A DNA stretch of 6,301 bases from Pirellulales bacterium (GCA_030617125.1 JAUWWA010000120.1:1-6301); one strand, 5' to 3'; counted from the first letter of the stretch, positions 1 to 6,166 are shown. Program-made: numbers and translations. Notes: generated from the letters alone by a model not told the origin.

Positions 1-824
1 AGATGATGAACGACTGCGGGCTGGACGTGGAGGCCCAGCACCACGAGGTCGGCACGGCCGGCCAGGCCGAGATCGACCTGCGTTTCGACAAGCTGGTCGA
101 GATGTCCGACAAAATGATGATGTATAAGTACATCGTCAAGAACGTCGCTGCCCGGCACGGCAAGACGGTCACCTTCATGCCCAAGCCGCTCTTTGGCGAC
201 AACGGCTCGGGTATGCACACGCACATTTCGCTGTGGAAGGGCGACGAGCCGCTGTTCGCCGGCGACGGTTACGCGGGTCTGAGCGAGATGGCGATGTACG
301 CCATCGGCGGTCTGCTGAAACACGCCCCGGCCGTTTGCGGCTTTGCGAACCCCACCACCAACAGCTACAAGCGTTTGGTGCCGGGTTTCGAGGCGCCGGT
401 GAACTTGGCCTACTCGCAGCGGAACCGCTCGGCGTCGGTGCGAATCCCCATGTACAGTCCTAGCCCGAAGGCGAAGCGGCTGGAATTCCGCTGCCCCGAT
501 CCGAGCTGCAATCCGTACCTGGCTTTCTCGGCGATGCTGATGGCCGTGATCGACGGGATCCAGAACAAGATCGACCCGGGCGCGCCGCTCGACAAGGACA
601 TGTACGACCTGACGCCCGAGGAGCTTACCGGCGTGCCACAGACACCCGGCTCGCTGGAAGAGGCCTTGGCGGCGTTGCGGGCGGATCACGAGTTCCTGTT
701 GCGCGGCGACGTCTTCACGCCCGACGTGATCGACACCTGGATCTGGTACAAGACCGAGAACGAGGTGGACGCGCTGCGGCTGCGGCCGCATCCGTACGAG
801 TTCTGCATGTACTATGACATTTAG
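1..824 (+). CDS. glnA: Glutamine synthetase type I, C-terminal part (5' end outside window)
   Basis: Catalyses ATP-dependent condensation of glutamate and ammonium to glutamine in the cytoplasm, the entry step of nitrogen assimilation. The frame is open from the window edge, so the visible 273 residues are the C-terminal part of a protein of roughly 470 residues in this family. Family motifs seen in order: [12 protein letters not shown] (active-site HHEV), [17 protein letters not shown] (ATP/glutamate-site region), [17 protein letters not shown] (contains the flap glutamate), NRSASVRIP (substrate arginines) and [13 protein letters not shown]. The segment [11 protein letters not shown] places a Tyr (codon 603-605) where the adenylylated Tyr of enterobacterial GS-I lies (NLYDLPPEE), which suggests control by GlnE-type adenylylation; that is inference, since no glnE is in view. 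The C-terminus [11 protein letters not shown] is canonical and ends at TAG 822-824. The gene converges on the minus-strand gene downstream. Identity is near certain. Confidence 0.98.
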   Translation, partial: MMNDCGLDVEAQHHEVGTAGQAEIDLRFDKLVEMSDKMMMYKYIVKNVAARHGKTVTFMPKPLFGDNGSGMHTHISLWKGDEPLFAGDGYAGLSEMAMYAIGGLLKHAPAVCGFANPTTNSYKRLVPGFEAPVNLAYSQRNRSASVRIPMYSPSPKAKRLEFRCPDPSCNPYLAFSAMLMAVIDGIQNKIDPGAPLDKDMYDLTPEELTGVPQTPGSLEEALAALRADHEFLLRGDVFTPDVIDTWIWYKTENEVDALRLRPHPYEFCMYYDI

Positions 825-872
825 GGGCGAGGGGCTGGGGATTGGGGGCTGGGGACTGGGGGCTGGGGATTT
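824..872 (+). repeat. G-rich heptad tandem tract directly after the glnA stop
   Basis: Seven consecutive 7-mers in register: GGGGCGA, GGGGCTG, GGGATTG, GGGGCTG, GGGACTG, GGGGCTG, GGGATTT. The first shares its G with the TAG stop. Positions 831-872 also read as three copies of a 14-mer (GGGGCTGGGGAYTK). Six runs of four or five G (831-868) separated by 2-3 nt meet the usual sequence rule for a G-quadruplex on the mRNA-like strand. The role is unknown; a 3'-end or transcription-pausing function is only a guess. Confidence 0.85.
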
Positions 873-900
873 GACTCTTCGCGTTCCATGCTCGCAAACG

Positions 901-922
901 CCCGGGGACTGCGGTCCCCGGG
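901..922. terminator. Perfect GC-rich hairpin between convergent genes, possible bidirectional terminator
   Basis: CCCGGGGAC (901-909), loop TGCG, GTCCCCGGG (914-922) form a perfect 9-bp stem with a 4-nt loop. It lies 77 bp after the glnA stop and 14 bp after the stop of the converging minus-strand gene. No U-tract follows on either strand, so it is not a textbook intrinsic terminator. The terminator role is inferred from position; it could instead be a dispersed repeat. Confidence 0.45.
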
Positions 923-936
923 ATAATCGACACCGC

Positions 937-2283
937 CTATTGCGGGACTTCCGGTGACGCAGCTTCGGCGGGCTCTTCCAGCAGTGGGTCAAGCTCAAGA
1001 GCACTGGCGAGCACCTGTGTTCGGGGTAACGCCTGCTTGAGCCGCGCCACGCCCGCCGCTGAAACCCCTGAATCGTGCACGAGGTAAAGCTCTTTCAGGT
1101 TGGACAGCTTCTCGAGGTGCTTCAAGCCTTCGTCAGTGATTTGGCAACCTTCAAGATGTAGAGTTTCAAGGCTCGTCAAGCCCGCCAGGTGCGCGAGGCC
1201 GTCGTCCGTAAGGCGGGTACTATTTCTGACTGTCAGGTTCTTGATTGGCAGCCCTTCGAGCAACGCCATCTGACGATCAGTAATCGGCGGGGTACCCGAC
1301 TCGAAGTACACTCGCTCCAAGTGGGGGAGTTCCTTCAGCAGCAGAAGGTGTTCGTCAGAAATCGCAGGGCCACCCCCGGAGTGGAAGGATACTGAAACGA
1401 TCGTCCCGTGCTGACGGTTCACGTAAGCCCCGGCTTCCTCGAACCGTTCCACGATTCGCTGTTGTGCGCGAAACGTCTTGACGCGGCTGGTGAAGAGACT
1501 CAAGCCCACGGCGGCGATTAGCGTGACGAGCAACAGCGAGCGCAGGCTGAACTGAAACGGCGGGTTTTCCGCGATCTCGACCATCGCCTCGACGTCGACG
1601 TGCATTTTCAGCGCACACTGCGGGCACTTGATCGCGCCGATGGCGAACTCGCCCTGGTGACCGCAACGCGGGCAGATCAGTTCGATCCATGAGTATGCCT
1701 CTGGAATGACGGCCGGTTTCGGCCCGCCGCGAAGCTTGAAAAGGATCGGAATGGTCAGCGACGCGCATCCGTCGAGAATACCCAGCACTCCGGCCGCGCG
1801 TATCAACCATTCGTCGTCAATGTCCCAGACGATCATCACGGAAAGTTGGATCACCAGCCAGAAGATGCTCCCGTAGGCGATCCAGCTCACCCAGGCCAGT
1901 TTCCGCTCCAGTTGCGCCAGCGTGAGCAGGCTGGCTTGGGCGAGCGAGAAGGCGAACATCGCGAGGATGGCGGCAAGCTTGATCGTCCATTCGTCTTCGT
2001 AGGCCTCCAGCCAGATCACCCCGAGCAACACCAACATTCCCGCCGCGCAGGTCCCCAGGCCCGGCAGCGCCAGGACCTTCGAGCGCCTTTTTTCCAACGC
2101 CGTGAAACAGGCCATGGCGGTCATGCTGTAGAAGCACATCCCCAGCGTGGTCGCCAGAATCTTGATTTCCGTCTCGCCGAACCGGCCGAACACGAACGCG
2201 TAGATGCCCAGCAGTGCGCAGAGCACCAGCGCGCCGATGAGACTGTACAAGAGGATTCGTTTCAGAGACCAGCGTCCGGTCAT
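937..2283 (-). CDS. Predicted 6-TM / zinc-ribbon / TM / leucine-rich-repeat protein
   Basis: A 448-residue protein. Start chosen at ATG 2283-2281, because GAGGAG (2290-2295) lies 6 nt upstream; the frame could be extended 15 codons to a TTG at 2328, but without such a signal. Visible order: six hydrophobic helices (about residues 10-32, 40-61, 72-93, 102-123, 131-152, 162-183); a zinc-ribbon-like motif CPRCG...CPQC with Cys 204, 207, 220 and 223; the segment FSLRSLLLVTLIAAVGLSLF (about 245-264) as a seventh helix; then leucine-rich repeats from about 306 to 424, such as LTDDGLAHLAGLTSLETLHL and ITDEGLKHLEKLSNLKELYL. The tail is acidic and proline-rich. By the positive-inside rule the zinc ribbon would be cytoplasmic and the LRRs outside the membrane. 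LRRs of this 'TDxGLxHL' type attached to a FSLRxLL helix are common in planctomycete proteins of unknown function. A structural or binding role is likely; no enzyme domain is seen. The gene is monocistronic, divergent from metG. Confidence 0.85.
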   Translation of the reverse strand: MTGRWSLKRILLYSLIGALVLCALLGIYAFVFGRFGETEIKILATTLGMCFYSMTAMACFTALEKRRSKVLALPGLGTCAAGMLVLLGVIWLEAYEDEWTIKLAAILAMFAFSLAQASLLTLAQLERKLAWVSWIAYGSIFWLVIQLSVMIVWDIDDEWLIRAAGVLGILDGCASLTIPILFKLRGGPKPAVIPEAYSWIELICPRCGHQGEFAIGAIKCPQCALKMHVDVEAMVEIAENPPFQFSLRSLLLVTLIAAVGLSLFTSRVKTFRAQQRIVERFEEAGAYVNRQHGTIVSVSFHSGGGPAISDEHLLLLKELPHLERVYFESGTPPITDRQMALLEGLPIKNLTVRNSTRLTDDGLAHLAGLTSLETLHLEGCQITDEGLKHLEKLSNLKELYLVHDSGVSAAGVARLKQALPRTQVLASALELDPLLEEPAEAASPEVPQ

Positions 2284-2289
2284 GGTTTT

Positions 2290-2295
2290 CTCCTC
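2290..2295 (-). promoter_or_regulatory. Shine-Dalgarno sequence deciding the start of the LRR-protein gene
   Basis: On the minus strand GAGGAG is followed by AAAACC and then ATG at 2283. A 6-nt spacing and purine-rich core make this the best ribosome site in the window, and it excludes the upstream TTG at 2328 as the likely start. Confidence 0.75.
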
Positions 2296-2461
2296 AAGTG
2301 CGATGGTCGCCCGAAGGGCGAGACTCAACCGTTCGCTATCTTAAGCGAGGTTTTCGGTGCCATATAACGCCCGGCTGGTCGGAAGCCGAGATTGTCGGCA
2401 TTTTGCGTCCCAGCCGCAAGGGGTGACGCCAATCGGGGTCGCCGCCTGCGAACGGCTTCGC

Positions 2462-2467
2462 TATAAT
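2462..2467 (+). promoter_or_regulatory. Putative -10 box (TATAAT) for metG
   Basis: A perfect TATAAT at 2462-2467, in the context TTCGCTATAATGTG, lies 52 nt upstream of the metG ATG. The hexamer at a 17-bp spacing (2439-2444, TCGCCG) is a poor -35, so recognition may depend on other contacts. Transcription would begin near 2474, which removes the in-frame ATG at 2466 as a possible start. The rest of the divergent gap (2284-2519) holds only a short GCCGA/TCGGC hairpin at 2385-2399 and no convincing promoter for the minus-strand gene. Confidence 0.55.
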
Positions 2468-2519
2468 GTGTGGCTTAGCAGCCCATTTGTTGAGAACCGC
2501 CCTAGAACACACACGGACC

Positions 2520-4562
2520 ATGCGACAGACCCTCGTCACCAGCGCGTTGCCCTACGCCAACGGGCATATCCACATCGGCCACCTGGTCGAGTACCTCCAG
2601 ACCGACATCTGGGTGCGATTCCAGAAGTTGCGGGGAAACCGGTGCATCTACATCTGTGCCGACGATACGCACGGCACGGCGATCATGATCCGCGCCCGCG
2701 AGGACGGCATCACCGAGGAGGAACTGATCGCCGAGATGCAGCGGGCCCACGTGCGCGACTTCGCCGGGTTCGATATCGAGTTCGACAACTACGGCAGCAC
2801 CCACAGCGACGAGAACCGCCAACTGTGCGAGGAGATTTGGGCGTCGATCCGCCAGGCGGGGCTGGTTAGCGAGCAGGCGGTTACGCAGCTTTACGACGCC
2901 GACGCCGGCACGTTCCTGGCCGACCGTTTCGTCCAGGGCACGTGCCCGAAGTGCGGCGCGATCGAGCAGTATGGCGACAGTTGCGACCGCTGCGGCGCCC
3001 ATTACAGCCCCGCCGAAGTGCTCAACCCCATAAGCACGCTCACCGGCGTCACGCCCGAGGTCCGCAGCGCCGATCACCTGTTCATCAACATCGAGCGGCT
3101 CCACGATTTCCTGCACGAGTGGACCCGAGGCGGCGAGCACTTGCAGCCGGAGATAGCCAACTATCTGGCGGGCCACTTCCTGCACGAGCCGCTTAAGGAC
3201 TGGGACGTCTCGCGGCCGGCGCCGTATTTCGGGTTCGAGATTCCCGACAGCCCGGGCAACTACTGGTACGTCTGGTTCGACGCCCCGATCGGCTACATGG
3301 CCTCGACCATGGCCTGGTGCAACAAGCACGGCGAGAACTTCGACGACTGGTGGGCCTCTGAGGGAACCGAAATCCACCACTTCATCGGCAAGGACATCAC
3401 CTACTTCCACACGCTCTTCTGGCCGGCCATGCTGAAGAGTTCGCGCTACAGCCTGCCGACGAAAATCCACATCCACGGCTTCCTCACCGTCGACGGCGAG
3501 AAGATGTCGAAGAGCAAGGGCACGTTCGTCCAGGCCTCGACGTACCTCGAGCACCTCGACCCGGCGTATCTGCGCTACTACTACGCCTCGAAACTCACGC
3601 CGCGGGTCGACGACCTCGACCTGAACCTCGACGAGTTCGCCGTGAAGGTCAACTCCGACATGGTCGGCAACGTGGTGAACCTGGCCAGCCGCACAGCCAA
3701 GTTCGCCGCCGCGACCACACTCGCCGACGCGTATCCCGACGACGCCGGGCTGTTCGCACAAGCCGCCAACGACGGCGATGCGATTGCCGAAGCGTACGAG
3801 GCGTGCGACTTCGCCCGGGCGATCCGGATCATCCTCGCGATGGCCGACCGCGCCAACCAGTTCATCGAACACAACGCGCCCTGGATCCTCGCCAAGGACA
3901 CGGCCAAGGCCGATGAGCTTCGCGACGTGTGCACCATTGGGCTGAACCTGTTTCGGCAATTGGCGATCTACCTCGCGCCCGTGCTGCCGCGATTGGCCCG
4001 GCAAACCGGCGAACTGCACGGCAAGCCGATCGAGCACTGGGATGAATCGAAAACGCCGGTGCTCGGCGTGGCGGTGGGCAAGTTCGAGCACATGATGCGC
4101 CGCGTCGATCGCAAACGGGTCGACGCGATGATCGCCCAGAGCAAGGAAGATGAACCGGCCGAACCGGTGGCCGAATCGCCGGCCGCCGCGTTCGACGACG
4201 GCGGCGCGGCGCTCGAAGCCGAGCCGCTCGCCGAGACGTGCAGCTTCGACGATTTCCTCCGCGTCGATCTCCGCGTCGCCCGGGTAATCGCGGCCGAGGA
4301 CGTCGCCGGGGCCAAAAAGCTGCTGAAACTCACCCTCGGCCTCGGCGGCGGCCACGAGCGGACCGTGCTGGCGGGCATCAAGGGCGTCTACCAGCCCAAA
4401 GAACTCGTCGGCCGGCTCGTCGTCTGCGTGGCCAACCTCGCGCCGCGGAAGATGAAGTTCGGCCAAAGCGAAGGCATGATCGTCGCCGCCGGCGGCGGCG
4501 ACAAAGAAATCTTCCTCCTCGCCCCCGACGACGGCGCCAAGCCGGGCCAGCGAGTGCATTGA
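2520..4562 (+). CDS. metG: Methionine--tRNA ligase, with C-terminal tRNA-binding domain
   Basis: Charges tRNA-Met with methionine using ATP, in the cytoplasm; essential for translation initiation and elongation. The chosen start gives 680 residues, close to the 677 of the E. coli enzyme. Visible elements: the HIGH-type nucleotide site in [11 protein letters not shown] (residues 11-21); ICADDTHGT in the catalytic fold; a zinc knuckle with Cys 142, 145, 155 and 158 (TCPKCG...SCDRCG); [35 protein letters not shown] at 328-332; an anticodon-binding helical domain; an acidic, Ala/Pro-rich linker (about 543-572); and an OB-fold tRNA-binding domain (about 575-680, [14 protein letters not shown]...[15 protein letters not shown]) ending AKPGQRVH. 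The ATG at 2466 would add 18 unrelated residues and overlaps the -10 box, so 2520 is preferred; no clear Shine-Dalgarno precedes it. All key motifs are intact and nothing suggests a frameshift. Confidence 0.98.
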   Translation: MRQTLVTSALPYANGHIHIGHLVEYLQTDIWVRFQKLRGNRCIYICADDTHGTAIMIRAREDGITEEELIAEMQRAHVRDFAGFDIEFDNYGSTHSDENRQLCEEIWASIRQAGLVSEQAVTQLYDADAGTFLADRFVQGTCPKCGAIEQYGDSCDRCGAHYSPAEVLNPISTLTGVTPEVRSADHLFINIERLHDFLHEWTRGGEHLQPEIANYLAGHFLHEPLKDWDVSRPAPYFGFEIPDSPGNYWYVWFDAPIGYMASTMAWCNKHGENFDDWWASEGTEIHHFIGKDITYFHTLFWPAMLKSSRYSLPTKIHIHGFLTVDGEKMSKSKGTFVQASTYLEHLDPAYLRYYYASKLTPRVDDLDLNLDEFAVKVNSDMVGNVVNLASRTAKFAAATTLADAYPDDAGLFAQAANDGDAIAEAYEACDFARAIRIILAMADRANQFIEHNAPWILAKDTAKADELRDVCTIGLNLFRQLAIYLAPVLPRLARQTGELHGKPIEHWDESKTPVLGVAVGKFEHMMRRVDRKRVDAMIAQSKEDEPAEPVAESPAAAFDDGGAALEAEPLAETCSFDDFLRVDLRVARVIAAEDVAGAKKLLKLTLGLGGGHERTVLAGIKGVYQPKELVGRLVVCVANLAPRKMKFGQSEGMIVAAGGGDKEIFLLAPDDGAKPGQRVH

Positions 4563-4566
4563 TGTA

Positions 4567-4732
4567 GTGGGCGGTGGGCAGTGGGCAGTGGGCGGTGGGC
4601 AGAGGGTAGTGATGAGTGGTCAGTGGTCGCGTGTCAGTCCCGAAGGGACGGGAGTTAGTAGCAAGGGGCGTAAGCCCCTGGGACGGGAACCGGCAAGCGA
4701 GCAAGAGCCCCGAAGGGGGCGGCAGAAGCGGC
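4567..4732 (+). repeat. Composite intergenic repeat, copy A (heptad array plus triple-hairpin block)
   Basis: Starts 4 nt after the metG stop. Positions 4567-4629 are nine degenerate 7-mers (GTGGGCG, GTGGGCA, GTGGGCA, GTGGGCG, GTGGGCA, GAGGGTA, GTGATGA, GTGGTCA, GTGGTCG), with G-runs every 7 nt at 4569, 4576, 4583, 4590, 4597 and 4604. Positions 4633-4732 form a block with three small hairpins: TCCC-GAA-GGGA (4638-4648), AGGGGC-GTAA-GCCCCT (4664-4679) and GCCCC-GAAG-GGGGC around 4707-4720. The block recurs in reverse orientation at 5702-5802. It could help end metG transcription, but no U-tract is present. Confidence 0.8.
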
Positions 4733-4917
4733 TTTATCTCTCAAGCGATGTTTGGCCGGGGGGTACTGCTCCGATAACAGATCGCAGCGCGACTCCCCGG
4801 GGCCATCTGGACTATTGCAGTATGGCGACTTGCGCACTAGAATCACCGGCATCGCGAGGAACGTTATTGGGCAGCAACCCGCCTCGTTCGCATTCTCGGG
4901 TTGCTGAATAAACACTA
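4733..4917. other. Gene-free stretch with two imperfect palindromes
   Basis: No convincing gene was found. A 9-bp stem with one G-T pair joins CCGGGGGGT (4756-4764) to ACTCCCCGG (4792-4800). A perfect 10-bp stem joins CAGCAACCCG (4872-4881) to CGGGTTGCTG (4897-4906), with a 15-nt loop. The second stem continues outwards past an unpaired GGG, TTATT (4864-4868) pairing with AATAA (4907-4911). A 30-codon + strand frame ending at 4911 has no supporting signal. Confidence 0.5.
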
Positions 4918-4924
4918 GTTAAGC
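4918..4924 (+). other. GTTAAGC, possible cassette-boundary core site (GTTRRRY)
   Basis: The heptamer GTTAAGC matches the integron core-site consensus GTTRRRY. It lies just after the imperfect hairpin at 4864-4911 and 49 nt before the small membrane-protein ORF. A 7-mer match alone is weak evidence; its weight comes from pairing 6 of 7 with ACTTAAC at 5374-5380, as expected for the two ends of a single cassette. Confidence 0.3.
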
Positions 4925-4931
4925 GGCGAAT

Positions 4932-4948
4932 GTGACTGCTACAGTCAC
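4932..4948. promoter_or_regulatory. Perfect 7-bp palindrome just upstream of the small membrane-protein ORF
   Basis: GTGACTG (4932-4938), CTA, CAGTCAC (4942-4948). It ends 18 nt before the ATG at 4967, so it could be an operator or a 5' leader hairpin. Its right arm continues as CAGTCACCTT, whose AGTCACCTT part is the reverse complement of AAGGTGACT at 5430-5438, just past the ORF stop; this may be chance. Confidence 0.4.
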
Positions 4949-4966
4949 CTTCATGGGGTACAAGCA

Positions 4967-5425
4967 ATGAGTGCCACCTCTCAGTGCATGTGGGCGGCTC
5001 AGATTGGAGCAATAATCGCTCTCATTTTTGCGGCCTCGCAGGGCAACGCAACGGTTCATTCTAATGGCCTACATGTCCAACTCTTGGCCTATGAAAGCAT
5101 TGGCTTCACGATGGTTGGAGTATGCTTGGTGTCCTGCATTAGTGCCACCGTTTCCTTAAATCGGGTCGTCGCACTCTGGAACAAACACGACGCGGTTCTA
5201 TTCTTCTTAAGCTCTATTGTGGTCTGGCTCTCCGCGTCTTCCTATGCCAACGCTCCCGCGGGGTTCAGCATCAGCGGTGCGAGCGCCGAGTGTGTAAGTT
5301 GGCCAGCTACACTGTGGCTTCTGCTCCTGTTTTGGGTGTTCACAATATCGGCATGCCGTTCCAGAAAAACCCCACTTAACCAGTCGATGGACCCGAGCGG
5401 GAATGGCGGTCGGGTCTTAGAATGA
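4967..5425 (+). CDS. Predicted small four-helix membrane protein, function unknown
   Basis: I do not recognise this 152-residue protein. It shows four hydrophobic segments (about residues 9-24, 38-62, 75-93 and 112-130) and a hydrophilic tail (SRKTPLNQSMDPSGNGGRVLE) whose codons fall inside a long hairpin at the gene's 3' end. Residues 96-115 are a polar, Ser/Gly-rich loop with one Cys. There is no catalytic motif. GGGG at 4955-4958 is a weak ribosome site; a 5-codon frame (ATG 4953 to TGA 4970) ends in an ATGA overlap with the start. Codon use looks more A+T-rich than in metG or glnA (TTA, ATA and AGA occur), compatible with transfer; I judged this by eye and did not count it. It is the longest frame in the accessory region and is not explained as a shadow of another gene. 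It may be a cassette gene; expression is unproven. Confidence 0.5.
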   Translation: MSATSQCMWAAQIGAIIALIFAASQGNATVHSNGLHVQLLAYESIGFTMVGVCLVSCISATVSLNRVVALWNKHDAVLFFLSSIVVWLSASSYANAPAGFSISGASAECVSWPATLWLLLLFWVFTISACRSRKTPLNQSMDPSGNGGRVLE

Positions 5426-5475
5426 AGTCAAGGTGACTCGGCGCCATTCCCGCCGGGTCATCTCGGTCGTTACGC
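5374..5475 (+). other. attC-like imperfect hairpin at the end of the small ORF
   Basis: Arm 5390-5408 (GACCCGAGCGGGAATGGCG) pairs with 5442-5459 (CGCCATTCCCGCCGGGTC) at every base except one extra A (5396). Further in, CGGGTC (5411-5416) pairs with GACTCG (5435-5440) with one G-T pair, leaving an 18-nt loop. The hairpin is bounded by ACTTAAC (5374-5380, fits RYYYAAC) and GTTACGC (5469-5475, one base off GTTRRRY). Core, imperfect stem with unpaired base, core, and a length of 102 bp are the attC pattern, and the ORF stop (5423-5425) lies inside it, as is common in cassettes. Alternative: a terminator-type or REP-like hairpin; no U-tract follows. Confidence 0.35.
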
Positions 5476-5701
5476 TCGCCCTTGTCCCATCTACTCACAC
5501 GTTTCCTCGGATGCTTCAAAAAATCACCCATTCCCAGGGCGCGCTGGGCGCCAGTGCTGGCTTGCCCAGCAGTGCCGTGGTGTCGTGGCCGAAATGCTGT
5601 GCTGACTGGCGGATCATCCGCCGATGCAATTCGCCCACCATTCTTGAGAGTGTCCGAGCGGCTTTCAAGGGGCCCCGAGAGGGAGTCGGTGGGAAATGGA
5701 A
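5476..5701. other. Gene-free stretch with short palindromes
   Basis: No supportable gene in either strand. It contains CCCAG-GGCGCG-CTGGG (5533-5548), an 11-bp imperfect stem GCCAGTGCTGG / CCAGCAGTGCC (5550-5560 with 5566-5576, 9 of 11 paired), and a perfect palindrome GGCGGATCATCCGCC (5608-5622). These resemble short intergenic hairpin repeats of planctomycete genomes; that resemblance is recalled, not checked. Confidence 0.5.
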
Positions 5702-5815
5702 GTCGCCTCTGTCGCCCCTTCGGGGCTCGAACGCGGAGGGTTCTCCATCACATCCAGGGGCTGACGCCCCTGGCTACTGGCTGTCGCCCCTTCGGGACTG
5801 ACGCCAGACACCTGA

Positions 5816-5827
5816 GATCTGACACCT
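5816..5827 (+). repeat. Left copy of the 12-bp target-site duplication
   Basis: GATCTGACACCT abuts the left terminal inverted repeat of the 5828-6057 element and is identical to 6057-6068. Confidence 0.7.
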
Positions 5828-6057
5828 CAATGGCACTTACATTTTCGTAAGTAGCGAAGTGCCAACGACTAAGCAACGCTATCGCTGCAACGCTAGCAAC
5901 GCCCGATACGACGCGTGTTGGACACAGCCCTTAGCCTTGGCAACGAAGACGATTGAAAACCTCTCTAAACGGTAACTCAACACAAATGCTGCCAATGCTA
6001 TGACAGCACTGTTAAAGTGTTGTTTGCCATCGACTTGGGAAAATGTAAGTGCCATTG
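5828..6057. mobile_element. MITE-like non-autonomous element with 19-bp terminal inverted repeats
   Basis: CAATGGCACTTACATTTTC (5828-5846) is the exact reverse complement of 6039-6057. The flanks carry the direct repeat GATCTGACACCT (5816-5827 and 6057-6068): 12 bp if the G at 6057 is counted with the duplication, 11 bp if counted with the terminal repeat. Taking out 229 bp plus one duplicate restores an unbroken 7-nt periodic array, so this looks like a real insertion with target duplication. The 192-bp interior holds no transposase motif. Duplications of this length occur among IS4-like families, but I cannot assign a family. Internally there is a subterminal hairpin (TGGCACTT 5831-5838 with AAGTGCCA 5857-5864) and three GCAACGC copies (5873-5902). 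Confidence 0.75.
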
Positions 6058-6068
6058 ATCTGACACCT
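6057..6068 (+). repeat. Right copy of the 12-bp target-site duplication
   Basis: GATCTGACACCT directly follows (sharing G 6057 with) the right terminal inverted repeat. It continues into the heptads CTGATAA and CTGACCG, in register with the array left of the insertion. Confidence 0.7.
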
Positions 6069-6166
6069 GATAACTGACCGCTGACACCTGCTCGCTGGCC
6101 ACTTGCGTTTCGGTCCATTCGCGGCCTTTACAATTGCGGCAAGACAATGCACATTTGTGTGTGCGA

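Larger units (their letters stand above)
5702..6101 (-). repeat. Composite intergenic repeat, copy B (inverted, split by an insertion)
   Basis: Read on the minus strand this is the same module as 4567-4732. A heptad array (6101-6060 and 5825-5805) is followed by a block (5802-5702) matching 4633-4732. Shared blocks are GTCAGTCCCGAAGGG, AGGGGCGT, AGCCCCTGG and GAGCCCCGAAGGGG, in the same order and spacing. The central hairpin is perfect here: CCAGGGGC (5754-5761), TGAC, GCCCCTGG (5766-5773). On the + strand the heptads are CAGACAC, CTGAGAT, CTGACAC, CT[insertion], then CTGATAA, CTGACCG, CTGACAC, CTGCTCG, CTGGCCA. Confidence 0.75.

Noticed and set aside
2284..2328. TTG start extending the LRR protein by 15 residues
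   Set aside because: The ATG at 2283 has GAGGAG at 6-nt spacing; the extension would translate that site itself as part of the protein.
1846..2367. 173-residue + strand frame inside the LRR-protein gene
   Set aside because: Antisense shadow: Gln/Arg/His-rich with no motif, whereas the minus-strand product has clear helices, zinc ribbon and LRRs.
2466..2519. Upstream ATG extending MetG by 18 residues
   Set aside because: The ATG overlaps the TATAAT box and lies upstream of the expected transcription start; the added residues do not resemble the MetG N-terminus.
2502..4559. 685-residue open frame antisense to metG
   Set aside because: It mirrors metG in a GC-rich gene; its translation is Val/Asp/Gly/Arg-rich low complexity with no domain, and metG is unambiguous.
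4567..4732. CRISPR-like array
   Set aside because: The periodic units are 7 nt long without spacers; no CRISPR repeat-spacer architecture is present.
4567..4911. 114-residue + strand frame after metG
   Set aside because: It translates the heptad repeat and hairpin block; the composition is repeat-derived and there is no ribosome site.
5433..5850. Two overlapping 122-residue + strand frames
   Set aside because: Both run through hairpins, repeat copy B and the end of the mobile element; they have no domain or initiation signal.
5879..6118. 79-residue minus-strand frame through the MITE-like element, considered as a transposase remnant
   Set aside because: No DDE, HUH or other transposase motif is visible, and its N-terminal part is translated heptad repeat.
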